Source of the DNA: Cichorium intybus
Taxonomy: Eukaryota > Streptophyta > Magnoliopsida > Asterales > Asteraceae
NCBI GenBank assembly: GCA_023525715.1
Contig: CM042011.1
Span: 61,278,354-61,342,353 of the forward strand
Direction of reading: 5' to 3'
Length of the DNA stretch: 64,000 nucleotides
Position numbers and translations under genes: made by a program. The notes under the pieces are model-generated. The model worked only from the letters and a program-made list of their open reading frames with translations, made no database searches and was not told the DNA's origin. This document shows positions 37,116 to 46,277 of the stretch, piece after piece. The stretch's first letter is position 1. Every line of letters begins with the position of its first letter.

Positions 37116-38461
37116 CTGTTTTGTTTTCTTGTTGAATTGCTATAACTGTTTTAGGGTTTAAAGCCTATAAACCCTAATATATGTGAAAATCAATTTATAG
37201 GATTAGGGTTTTGGAAACCCTAATCCCCCCCCCCTTGCTAAATTTCGAAATCTGTAATTAGGGTTTTAGAAGGTTTTCTATTTTTGGTAACTTTATTTGT
37301 TAATTAAATGGATAACCTTAAACCCCATTATTTGAAATCGTTTTTTTGGTGGTTTAGGATAGGTTTTAATTAATTTGATTAATTTGGATAAACCTATCTT
37401 CATTTGAATTAATTTAATTAATTGTTAATTAAAAGATAATTCAAAAGGGATTTAATTAATTTTAAATTTTCGAAAATTAATAGAAAATCCAGAAAAAATA
37501 TTTTAAAATGTTTAAAATATTTAGATTTAATTAATTTAATTAATTGGTAATTAAAATTGATTAAATCGAAATTTAAGGTTTAATTTAATTTAAAATTTAA
37601 TTGTTAAATTTGGTAAAATTAAAAGATAAACCTTGAATATTTTAAAGGGTTTTAAAATACATCTTATATATGTTATTAAAAGTTAATATTATATATATGA
37701 GATAAATTTGGTTAGTCAAATCAATAGTAGGCCTCATTCACGAAGCTGGTCTATAAAGTGGGTATAAGGAGACTGCCTATAAAATGGTAGTCTAATGGGT
37801 GAACACTCTCACCCACCGCTCGCCTGATCAGTGGAGGGTCGTTAGCCGAACGGGTTTGACAGAACCACTAAATCATTAAAAGTATAATGATCAAAGTACT
37901 AGAACCTTTACACAAAAATCCCAATCTAGTTACTTTAGGAAAAATGTGAATTTGATGCTATCCCATGAAATTGCACATTGCACTTTATGAAACGTTGGTG
38001 GAGCGTGTGTGGTTTACCGGCACACCAATGGGGGTTCATAAAGAGTGGCAATGGGTGTCTCGGGTGTTATCATTGTTGATGGAGCGTGTGTGGTTTACCG
38101 GCACATCAATTTGAGATGATAATGGACCCCGAGAGCACCAAGCTAATTTGCATGGTTATTCACACCCGGTTTGTGATCCTCGGCATCCCAGTCACAAACG
38201 GTGGGGCATATCCGAGATTAAACATGCTATTGAACAGTTCAATATATCTCAAAAGAAACTAGGAATTCTATTTATAATAAGATTATTTTTCCGCGGTGGA
38301 ATCAGCTGAATCGTCATTCGCCTACCTTTATAAAATTTGCTTATAGATTACGGCATCCCTCTTCTATGTTGCAAATTGTTATAGTTGGATCCTAGCCTTA
38401 TTTTATATTGGGTTATTATAAGGACCGACAAGTATCTAATTAAACTTACCTTCTTTTATAG

Positions 38462-39124
38462 ATGTCTTCTGCTGATCAATCCGCTCCCCAATCAAACTCC
38501 AGTGTTCCCTCAATCCTCTCACTGTGTTCCAAGGTTCAATTGAACGGGACAAACTACAATGACTGGATTAGAAACATCAAGATGGCTCTGAGGTATGAGG
38601 ACAAAGAGTATGTTCTCGAGACCGAGCTTGTCGATGTCGACCCTGAAACTGCTACTCCCGAGGAAATTGCCTCGTACCAAAAACATTCTGATGATGCGAC
38701 CAAAGTGGCCTGCATCATGATTGCGACAATGAACCCCGAATTGCAGAGAATATATGAAGACTGCTGGCCCTATGAGATGCACCGTGAGCTTGCGAAAAAG
38801 TTCCGTAAGCAAGAGCGCATCGAAAGGTGCGAAGTGGTCAAGGACTTCACGAACAGCAAACCTAAAGATGGAGAGTCCATCTGTGCCCATGTGCAAAGAA
38901 TGCAAGGTTACGTGGAGCGGCTTAGAAAGCTTGCGATGCCTGTACCGGAGGAGTTGGCCGTTGACATAGTGCTTAACTCCCTACCGAGTTCTTATGACCA
39001 GTTCAGGCTGGCTTATCATTTGAACAACAATCAGGCTAACCTGACTGAGTTGCATCGCATGCTTCGAGTTGCTGAAGACGGGATGAAGGGTAAAAGTGTA
39101 CCCTCGTTTATCAGCCCGTCCTAG
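38462..39124 (+). CDS. gag: Copia gag (separate frame from pol)
   Basis: The 220-residue frame starts MSSADQSAPQSN and carries the UBN2-type gag core (GTNYNDWIRNIKMAL, LVLNSLPSSYDQF-like DIVLNSLPSSYDQF). It ends with TAG at 39122. In this family gag and pol are usually one frame. Here the zinc knuckle and everything after it lie in the -1 frame, which is open from 39094, so the frames overlap by 31 bases. No canonical slippery heptamer is visible in the overlap. A 1-bp deletion (or 2-bp insertion) is the simplest explanation. Confidence 0.85.
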   Translation: MSSADQSAPQSNSSVPSILSLCSKVQLNGTNYNDWIRNIKMALRYEDKEYVLETELVDVDPETATPEEIASYQKHSDDATKVACIMIATMNPELQRIYEDCWPYEMHRELAKKFRKQERIERCEVVKDFTNSKPKDGESICAHVQRMQGYVERLRKLAMPVPEELAVDIVLNSLPSSYDQFRLAYHLNNNQANLTELHRMLRVAEDGMKGKSVPSFISPS

Positions 39125-42100
39125 CCATTGGAAGTGGCAAAGGAAAGAAAAGGAAGGGCCCTCCTAAGCAAAATTGGAGGGAAAAGGTTCAGGTCGGGTC
39201 ATCCAGTAATGGCTCGAGAACCAAGACTTCCCATATTCCTTGTGTGGCCAACCCCGATGAAGCCAACTGTTTTTACTGCAAAGAGAAGGGCCATTGGAAG
39301 AGAAGCTGCCCCAAATACTTGCAGGATGTCAAGGATGGGAAAGTAAAGCCATCGACAGCAGGTATATACACTATCTCTAAAAACTCACCATCTTCTAATT
39401 CTTGGGTCCTTGATACAGGATGTGGTTTTCACATTTGTTCTGATATGCAAGGCCTAAAGGAAAGCAGGGAGGTGGAGCACGGTAGACTGAACTTGATCAT
39501 GGGCAATAGGAGATCGTCCCCTGTTACCAAGATTGGAGTTTATAGTTTAGTGCTTAGTAGTGAAGTTTGTATAGATTTATTAGATTGTTGCTATTCGCCA
39601 GAAATGGCAAGAAATATTATTTCATTTCACGCATTATTCAGACAAGGATTTCATTTTTCTTTTGATAATAATATTGGATCTATTTCTGTTTTCAAAAATG
39701 GTATTTTGAATTTTACTGCTTATCCTTGTGATGGTGTGTATGAAACTGTGAAATGTGTTGACAATCTAGGACAAAGTGTAAATTATATTGATTCTACTAG
39801 TGATGTGGAAAAGGCATGTCTGTGGCATAGTCGGCTCGGGCACATCAGCAAGAAACGCATCGCCCAACTCCAAAAGGATGGAGTGTTGGAATCATTCGAC
39901 CTCAAGTCGGATGATGTATGTGAATCTTGTCTGTTGGGCAAGATGACTAAATCACCTTTCAAAGGGTCTTTTGAAAGAGGTGAGGGTCTGTTGGACATCA
40001 TTCACACGGATGTGTGTGGTCTATTCAGATCAACCACAAAGGATGGCACGCGGTTCTACGTGACTTTTACCGACGATTTTAGTAGATACGGTTATATCTA
40101 CTTAATCAAGCATAAGTCGGACACCTTTGAAAAGTTCAAAGAGTTTAAGAACGAAGTAGAAAATCAATTAGGCAGGAAGATAAAGATGCTCAGATCCGAC
40201 AGAGGCGGAGAGTATCTAAGTATCGAGTTCCTAGACTATCTAAAGGAATGCGGAATAGTTTCGCAGTTGACACCTCCCAGGACACCACAGTTGAACGGTG
40301 TTGCAGAGAGGCGCAACCGAACCCTGTTGGACATGGTTCGTTCCATGATGAGTCGAGCTTCACTTCCCATTCACTTCTGGGGGTATGCCTTAGAGACTGC
40401 CGCCCATATCCTCAATCTTGTCCCAACTAAGAAGGTTGCAAAAACACCTCATGAGATGTGGACGGGAAAAGCTCCCTCGTTGGCACATATCAAGGTCTGG
40501 GGTTGTGAGGCTTTCGTTAGACGAGAGACTCAAGACAAACTCGCAGACAGAAGCGAAAGGTGTTTCTTCATTGGTTATCCCAAACAGTCCTTTGGATATC
40601 TATTCTACAGACCGAGCGAGGACGTGGTCTTTGTAGCTAGACGAGCGGTCTTTCGAGAGAGAGAGCTCGTATTCAAAGAGGACAGTGGGAGTACCATTGA
40701 TCTGGAAGAAATTCAAGAGTCATCAGATGACGCAACCTTAGGAGAAACTAGCAACCAACATGAGGAAGAAGTTCCTGTTGGTCCGACAGATGTATCCTTA
40801 CCTCTTAGGCGTTCTGGTAGGGTTAGCATGCCACCCGAGTTTTATGGGTTCCATATAACTTCGGATGGGGACACGTTTGTCAGTGATAGGACACTGATAA
40901 ATTTGGATGAACCAGCTAACTACCAGGAAGCAGTGGCGGGCCCTGAGTCTGCCAAGTGGAAAGAGGCCATGGATAGCGAGATCAAGTCCATGTATGACAA
41001 TCAAGTTTGGAACTTGGTTGACAATGTACCGGGTCGAAAGACAGTCGGGTGCAAATGGATCTTCAAGAAGAAGACCGACATGGACGGAAAGGTACACACT
41101 TTCAAGGCAAGACTGGTTGCGAAGGGCTTTACTCAAACCCCAGGGGTTGACTATGACGAGACATTCTCACCAGTAGCTAAGATAAAGTCTATTAGGATTA
41201 TGCTGGCCATAGCTGCATTTCATGACTATGAAATTTGGCAGATGGACGTCAAAACCGCTTTCCTTAACGGGAAGTTGACTGAGGATGTTTACATGAATCA
41301 GCCAGAGGGTTTTGTCGATGCAAAGAATCCAAATAAGGTGTGTAAGCTTGAGAGATCAATCTACGGATTGAAGCAAGCTTCTCGCAGCTGGAATCTTTGT
41401 TTCCATGAGAAAGTCAAAGAGTTTGGCTTCTCTAGGAGCGAGGATGAGTCCTGCGTATATGTCAAGGCTAGTGGGAGTATAGTCACCTTTCTGGTGCTGT
41501 ATGTCGATGACATACTGCTCATGGGAAACGATATTCCAACCTTGCAAGATGTCAAGGCTTGGCTTGGGAAATGTTTCGCCATGAAGGACCTAGGAGAGGC
41601 TGCCTATATTCTTGGGATTAGAATATTGAGAGATAGGAAGAAAAGACTAATTGGACTTAGTCAGGGTACATACTTGGAAAAGGTACTAAAGAGGTTTAGT
41701 ATGGAAAATTCCAAGAAGGGAGAGCTACCTATCCAAAGTAATGCGAAGCTGAGTAAGACTCAAAGTCCGAGTACAGACGAGGAAATAGCTGAGATGAGTC
41801 GAGTACCATACGCTTCGGCTGTGGGATCGATCATGTACGCTATGACGTGTACTCGCCCTGACGTGGCTTTTGCCTTGAGCATGGTCAGTCGGTACCAGGG
41901 TAACCCTGGAAGGGCGCATTGGATAGCTGTGAAAAATATACTCAAGTACCTGCGAAGGACCAAGAGCATGGTGTTAGTCCTCGGTGGCAGTGATACTTTG
42001 AGAGTTGAAGGAAATACAGATGCCAGCTTTCAGACGGATAGAGACAGTGGTCGGTCTCAGTCGGGCTGGGTATTCCTTTTGAACGGTGGAGCAGTGACTT

Positions 42101-42492
42101 GGAAAAGTTCCAAGCAAGAAACGGTGGCTGATTCTACGTGCGAATCAGAGTACATAGCAGCAAGTGAAGCGTCAAAGGAAGCGGCTTGGCTGAAGAACTT
42201 TATCGGTGACCTTGGAGTAGTCCCGAGTATTCAGGAGCCCTTGGAACTGTTCTGCGATAACGAAGGTGCGGTCGCCTTGACAAAGGAACCGCGAGACGAT
42301 GGAAAGTCCAGGCATATCGATAGAAAGTACCACTACATCAGACATAGGGTAGAAGAAGGTCACCTCCTTGTAAAGAGGGTATCATCGGAAGATAATCCTG
42401 CAGATCCCTTGACAAAGGCTCTGAGTAGGATTAAGCATAATCAGCATGCTAGGAGCATAGGATTAAGAGATGATATAAGTTTTTGTAATTAG
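39094..42492 (+). CDS. pol: Copia pol: knuckle, protease, integrase, RT, RNase H
   Basis: One uninterrupted frame of over 1100 codons. In order: zinc knuckle CFYCKEKGHWKRSC (about 39264; first residues NCFYCKEKGHW), protease WVLDTGCGF, GAG-pre-integrase LWHSRLGHISKKR, integrase core (HTDVCG, SDRGGEY, NGVAERRNRTL), reverse transcriptase (MDVKTAFLNG, YGLKQASRSW, YVDDILL) and RNase H (TDASFQTD, CESEYIAASEA, NPADPLTKAL). All catalytic motifs of the family are visible and undamaged. Without a way to read through from gag, pol would not be expressed from this copy. Copia lineage is not assigned. Confidence 0.93.
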   Translation, partial: KCTLVYQPVLAIGSGKGKKRKGPPKQNWREKVQVGSSSNGSRTKTSHIPCVANPDEANCFYCKEKGHWKRSCPKYLQDVKDGKVKPSTAGIYTISKNSPSSNSWVLDTGCGFHICSDMQGLKESREVEHGRLNLIMGNRRSSPVTKIGVYSLVLSSEVCIDLLDCCYSPEMARNIISFHALFRQGFHFSFDNNIGSISVFKNGILNFTAYPCDGVYETVKCVDNLGQSVNYIDSTSDVEKACLWHSRLGHISKKRIAQLQKDGVLESFDLKSDDVCESCLLGKMTKSPFKGSFERGEGLLDIIHTDVCGLFRSTTKDGTRFYVTFTDDFSRYGYIYLIKHKSDTFEKFKEFKNEVENQLGRKIKMLRSDRGGEYLSIEFLDYLKECGIVSQLTPPRTPQLNGVAERRNRTLLDMVRSMMSRASLPIHFWGYALETAAHILNLVPTKKVAKTPHEMWTGKAPSLAHIKVWGCEAFVRRETQDKLADRSERCFFIGYPKQSFGYLFYRPSEDVVFVARRAVFRERELVFKEDSGSTIDLEEIQESSDDATLGETSNQHEEEVPVGPTDVSLPLRRSGRVSMPPEFYGFHITSDGDTFVSDRTLINLDEPANYQEAVAGPESAKWKEAMDSEIKSMYDNQVWNLVDNVPGRKTVGCKWIFKKKTDMDGKVHTFKARLVAKGFTQTPGVDYDETFSPVAKIKSIRIMLAIAAFHDYEIWQMDVKTAFLNGKLTEDVYMNQPEGFVDAKNPNKVCKLERSIYGLKQASRSWNLCFHEKVKEFGFSRSEDESCVYVKASGSIVTFLVLYVDDILLMGNDIPTLQDVKAWLGKCFAMKDLGEAAYILGIRILRDRKKRLIGLSQGTYLEKVLKRFSMENSKKGELPIQSNAKLSKTQSPSTDEEIAEMSRVPYASAVGSIMYAMTCTRPDVAFALSMVSRYQGNPGRAHWIAVKNILKYLRRTKSMVLVLGGSDTLRVEGNTDASFQTDRDSGRSQSGWVFLLNGGAVTWKSSKQETVADSTCESEYIAASEASKEAAWLKNFIGDLGVVPSIQEPLELFCDNEGAVALTKEPRDDGKSRHIDRKYHYIRHRVEEGHLLVKRVSSEDNPADPLTKALSRIKHNQHARSIGLRDDISFCN

Positions 42493-43338
42493 ATAGATTT
42501 TTGAAACTTGTAACAATGTTATTGTATTTGACTTTTGTGATTTAATAATAGAGATTTATTAATGAGTAATGGTTTACTAATTTTGTCAATATATATCATT
42601 GTGTTTCATTTTGCATGTTTTACTTCCTGAATAATTGGATTATTCAAATATCCACAGTCGCTCATACTTTTAGGGAGTAAGTATGAAGTAAGGCTGTCAT
42701 GAATTGGTAATAGATTGTCTAAGGAGTTAGACATTGCAATTGGATTGCTGAACCATTCGTGAGTACTTGGAAATGGAGATTTGAGTATTGGATAAACCCG
42801 CGCTCAATGGATTGCTTCATGGATTATATCACGAGCAATATTGAGACGATAATATCTTTTGATCTTTAAGCTAAGACATATGAGTTATGATTTACTAAGA
42901 CAGTTGTTCATTGATAATACGAAAACGCATCGGTAACTCGGTGTTATAAAACGTATTGTTGTGAGTAATTTGTTTGGTAAAAGACATAAGTATATGAGTC
43001 AAAGTTTATTCGTCCCTTGACCCTAACGGGGAACAGATATCTGTAGGCCTCTCGATGATTTTGAAGTTGACTAAAATGGTTGGTCAACCGGGACTAAATT
43101 GGTAGTCTAAGAGTCATATGCAAATCGGAAATCGAGGAACAGTGATTCAGACCAGATTGATTTTATCCATGTCTTGAGTCTGAAAAATATCTTGTTGGAC
43201 GGAGGATCATCTGATCACTTATCTATGGACAGGACTGATTAGATCAGAGTTTGGCATTGGTTTCTAGGAAGCTACAAGTGCTGGTTAATTAGAGGCTAAA
43301 TTGGTAATTATAGTCATAGACTTATCCAAGTGGGAGAC

Positions 43339-44098
43339 TGTTGGATTAGGTGTCTAAGCCATGACTAATAATTAGTATTTACCTAATTAATAGAAGCACA
43401 GTCCATTTGGGTTGCCCTCATGGCTGGAGGTTTGGTAGAAAATTCGGTAGAGAGAAAGGTTGATTTATTATGGGATTAATAAATCAACAGGAATTAAATA
43501 TATGGTTTATTAATATATTAAAGTCATAATATATTAATTAGAAACTATATTAATTAATTAGGAATTAATCCAGAATTAATTGGATTTAATTTGGGGATTA
43601 AATTAATTAATTAAAGGTGCAGGGACTAAAACTGTAATTATTCAATAGTTGAGTAAGTGGCAGTGTGGAGTGACCAGTGGATTTCGAAATATATATATGG
43701 ATATATATTAATTTCGAAATTGATATAAGGATAAAAATGAATTTGAATTATAAGATAAAAGGTTTATCTTATTTGAATTCTCTAAGGTTTATCAACTGGC
43801 CATTTGGAAACTATAAATAAGGGTTCCCAGGCACCATATGATTTCGCCATTCTCATATACTCTCTCAAGGATTTCGATTTTCATATACCTCTGGTTTGGG
43901 TGTGACTTTCATTTGAGGCAGGATAATTTTGCTGCTCAGCTTCCAAGAAATAAAGGTTGGTTTTTCTGTTTTGATCTTTAGTTTCTTTTTCTGGCCTCTA
44001 GGTTTTTTGTTATATGTTCAATTAGAAGAAAACATAGATCCTTATAGGTTGCATGTGAACTTAGGTTATTTAGTTCATGGATTGCACAAAACCTTTCA
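43339..44098 (+). repeat. 3' LTR of the young copia element
   Basis: 760 bp. It differs from the 5' LTR at about four positions (two near the left end, one before GAATTTG, one in GGCACCATATG). Confidence 0.95.
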
Positions 44099-44599
44099 AT
44101 GTCAACACCTGATTTATATATGGCTCCATCTGATGCAGAAGCTCGTATCCCTACACATGCAACAACCATTTACATACCATAACATAACTCATAACACAAG
44201 TCACAAACAAAACAACTTTTTTACCTGTCTAAAGTAACGAAGATGAGCGTCCATCGTGCCGCTCACTGCTTCCAGAAATTCAAATCTCTTTTTTGCTTCA
44301 ACATTAGAAAGTGTCGTAACCTGAGTGGAATCTCTCAGATATCAAACAAAAAAACTTATATGAATTCTATGACTCTCGATATGTCATAGAAAGAATGTAC
44401 TAACCAGATTAAAGTGCGATTGCTCAAAAGTAGCCCTTGCATTATGAAGGTCCTGGATATTTGCATTTATATATCAGGAATTTAGGATAGGATAGAATAT
44501 CTTTTCATATTTAAAAAATGGTCCATACCTCCTCCAACACTGAGCTATATCGTTTTTGGTGCCTTTCTTCAAGGACAGAAAGTTCTCCCGAGCCTGCAA

Positions 44600-45330
44600 T
44601 ATGGATTTTGATCAGCTTCTGGTTCTAGTTTATCAAACGGCCTTTGAAACTAAAGTGGTAACAAATTAGTTCTGAAATTGTAACTAAGAACCTGGATTTC
44701 TACAGAACGAACCGATTGTACGCATAGCTGACTAAATTAGGTTGGAACGCCAAACCGAAATCGAGGACAATAGCAGAAATCGGACAGGGGAGAAGATGTA
44801 ATCGCTCCCCTTCTTCGTCGATTTGAGAAGAACAGTAACCCTTAAACCGAAATCGAGCTCTAAGTGCATCCTCTGTCACTCGATTTGTCTTTCTTGCTGA
44901 ACGATACGAACGGCTATGGAAAAGAAGCAGCAATCGAACACATGCAAAGGACAAAAAGCCACCGATAAAGAGAAAACCAACCGGAGACGATGGAAGAAAT
45001 CGTTGGCAGACGGCTATTCAACACAGCGGCACAGGAAGAAACACAACAACAAAGTGAAGAAGATGAGACGGCAAAAATCGCAGAAGAAGTAACAATCAGG
45101 GAACACGTGTCCAACGAATAAGTACACAATCCGAAAATAAGCTGTAAGCTGAGCAAACTAACCGACATTAGGGAATCCGAATTGAGCCAAAAAAAACCCA
45201 TGAACCGCGTGACAACCCGGAACCAAAAAAAGAGGGGTAACGTTCAAAAAAATCACGCAAATTAAACAAATGTATAAATTGTCAGAAAGAAATAAATCAA
45301 CCACATGAATAGCTACGTTGCCGCATCCAA
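44600..45330. other. Upstream flank of the AGD3-like fragment, no recognised exons
   Basis: The 5' exons of an AGD3 gene should lie here on the minus strand but none are visible. A moderately GC-rich part (44690-45130) has open frames on the minus strand without family features. It could be an old first exon of something else. Confidence 0.4.
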
Positions 45331-45339
45331 ACTCTCTTT

Positions 45340-45650
45340 GACATGAAATGCACGTTTGACAAAAATAATTGGTAGTTCGTAATTAGAAGTTGTAGCTTTT
45401 TTGTGTATAAGTGTTTGATATAAGTAGCTGTGCGTTTTTCAAACATGTAAAATTACCTAAAAGCTAAAAACTCTTTAAAACTACAAACTCCAAAAATATA
45501 CTTGAATTAGCTTTTGGATTTATAGTTTGTGTTTTACAATAAAAATTTTACACTCATACCTTAAACAAAGTTTTTTTTCAGTAATTTGAGCTTTTCTTTT
45601 AAAAACTAAAAATCTCATAAAAACTCGTCGTCAAACACGCCTTGCATTTT
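45340..45650. mobile_element. MITE of the GTGTTTGNCA family
   Basis: The left end GCACGTTTGACAAAAATAAT and the right end (reverse complement GGCGTGTTTGACGACG) are inverted. The interior words TAGCTTTTGGATTTATAG match the split MITE at 25.7 kb. Confidence 0.45.
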
Positions 45651-45659
45651 CTTATCTAT

Positions 45660-46270
45660 TAAACTTTATTAGACATTAAGTTTTATTTATTATATTAGTT
45701 TGGTTTTCCTATATAATAAGGACCTAATGGTTGTAAAATGAATAAACGAAATCAAATCGAGTTGTACAATATTAAGAAGTTCTCTTTCTTTCTTTAACAT
45801 TGGTAATGTGTATTAGGTGAGATTATAGTTTTCTTTAGACATCAAGAATAGTCAAAACTTACTATAACATAATTGAAATAAATGTAAGATGAACAAATTG
45901 TTATCTTTGTTTCCTACTTTGTAGTTTGTCAACGAAAAATATTTTATCTAAGACATGAAATATTATTTGGTTTATCTAGTAAACCAAACCTGATTAAACA
46001 TTTAAACCAAATCTCATTTGGTTTGGTTTTATACAGATTAAACTCATCGAATAACACCTCAAATGTTTAAACATTTCGGAATTATTTTGGACACTTTTTT
46101 TTTTTTTTTTTGAAGTTATAAAATTTGCTTGTTTGCCACGTTTAAAGACATTGTTTCTTAAACATTTAATTTTTTTCCCTATACTTCAATTGAATGGGCC
46201 TTTGCGAGCCCAAGTTCATTATTAAAAAAGTGAACATAGGTCAACCATAAAATGTCACCGGGAAATCGCG
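45660..46270. other. Intergenic stretch upstream of the helicase gene
   Basis: AT-rich, with a T-run at 46098. The last 60 bases, including GGGAAATCGCGCGGG just before the ATG at 46278, are GC-richer. The GCGCGGGAA-type word resembles E2F sites of replication genes, but this is only suggestive. Confidence 0.35.
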
Positions 46271-46277
46271 CGGGAAA

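Larger units (their letters stand above)
36343..44098 (+). mobile_element. Young Ty1/copia retrotransposon, 7756 bp
   Basis: Two 760-bp LTRs (36343-37102 and 43339-44098) bound the element and are flanked by the 5-bp duplication ATGTC (36338-36342, 44099-44103). The LTRs start TGTTGG and end TTTCA. By eye I count four mismatches between them (about 99.5% identity). The Met primer site TGGTATCAGAGC begins at 37104. A purine-rich AAGTGGGAGAC precedes the 3' LTR. A 1.36-kb leader (37103-38461) contains a repeated GTGTGTGGTTTACCGGCACA (about 38008 and 38090). The element lies in the opposite orientation to the host pseudogene. Confidence 0.97.
35062..44593 (-). pseudogene. AGD3: AGD3-like ARF-GAP (BAR-PH-ARFGAP) gene fragment, split by copia
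   Basis: Exon pieces on the minus strand are 44593-44529, 44452-44405, 44320-44225, 44150-44099 joined across the transposon to 36342-36132, then 36039-35909, 35776-35456 and 35374 to about 35066. They encode the BAR domain (VEAKKRFEFLEAVSGTMDAH), the PH domain (GDWKRR, GMLYYYRKQ, NYTLQAESTLDQMDWIEKI) and the start of the ARF-GAP (EKPIDVLHRVCG, LNLGVVVCIECS). Intact AGD3/SFC/VAN3 relatives act in vesicle traffic at the trans-Golgi and plasma membrane. Damage: a 1-bp deletion in the first exon (ENFLSLKKGTKNDIA then frameshift), a 1-bp loss in the PH exon (NLRG|DWKRR), TGA at 35140-35138 in place of the first zinc Cys, loss of everything after the fourth zinc Cys, no 5' exons, and the 7.8-kb insertion. 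Introns are kept, so it is a genomic duplicate, not a retrocopy. Confidence 0.9.

Noticed and set aside
36933..37145. 70- and 102-codon frames in both LTRs of the young copia
   Set aside because: Identical LTR sequence read through; not a gene.
39094..39124. Programmed -1 frameshift in copia as an established fact
   Set aside because: No slippery heptamer or clear pseudoknot visible; kept only as a question to test.
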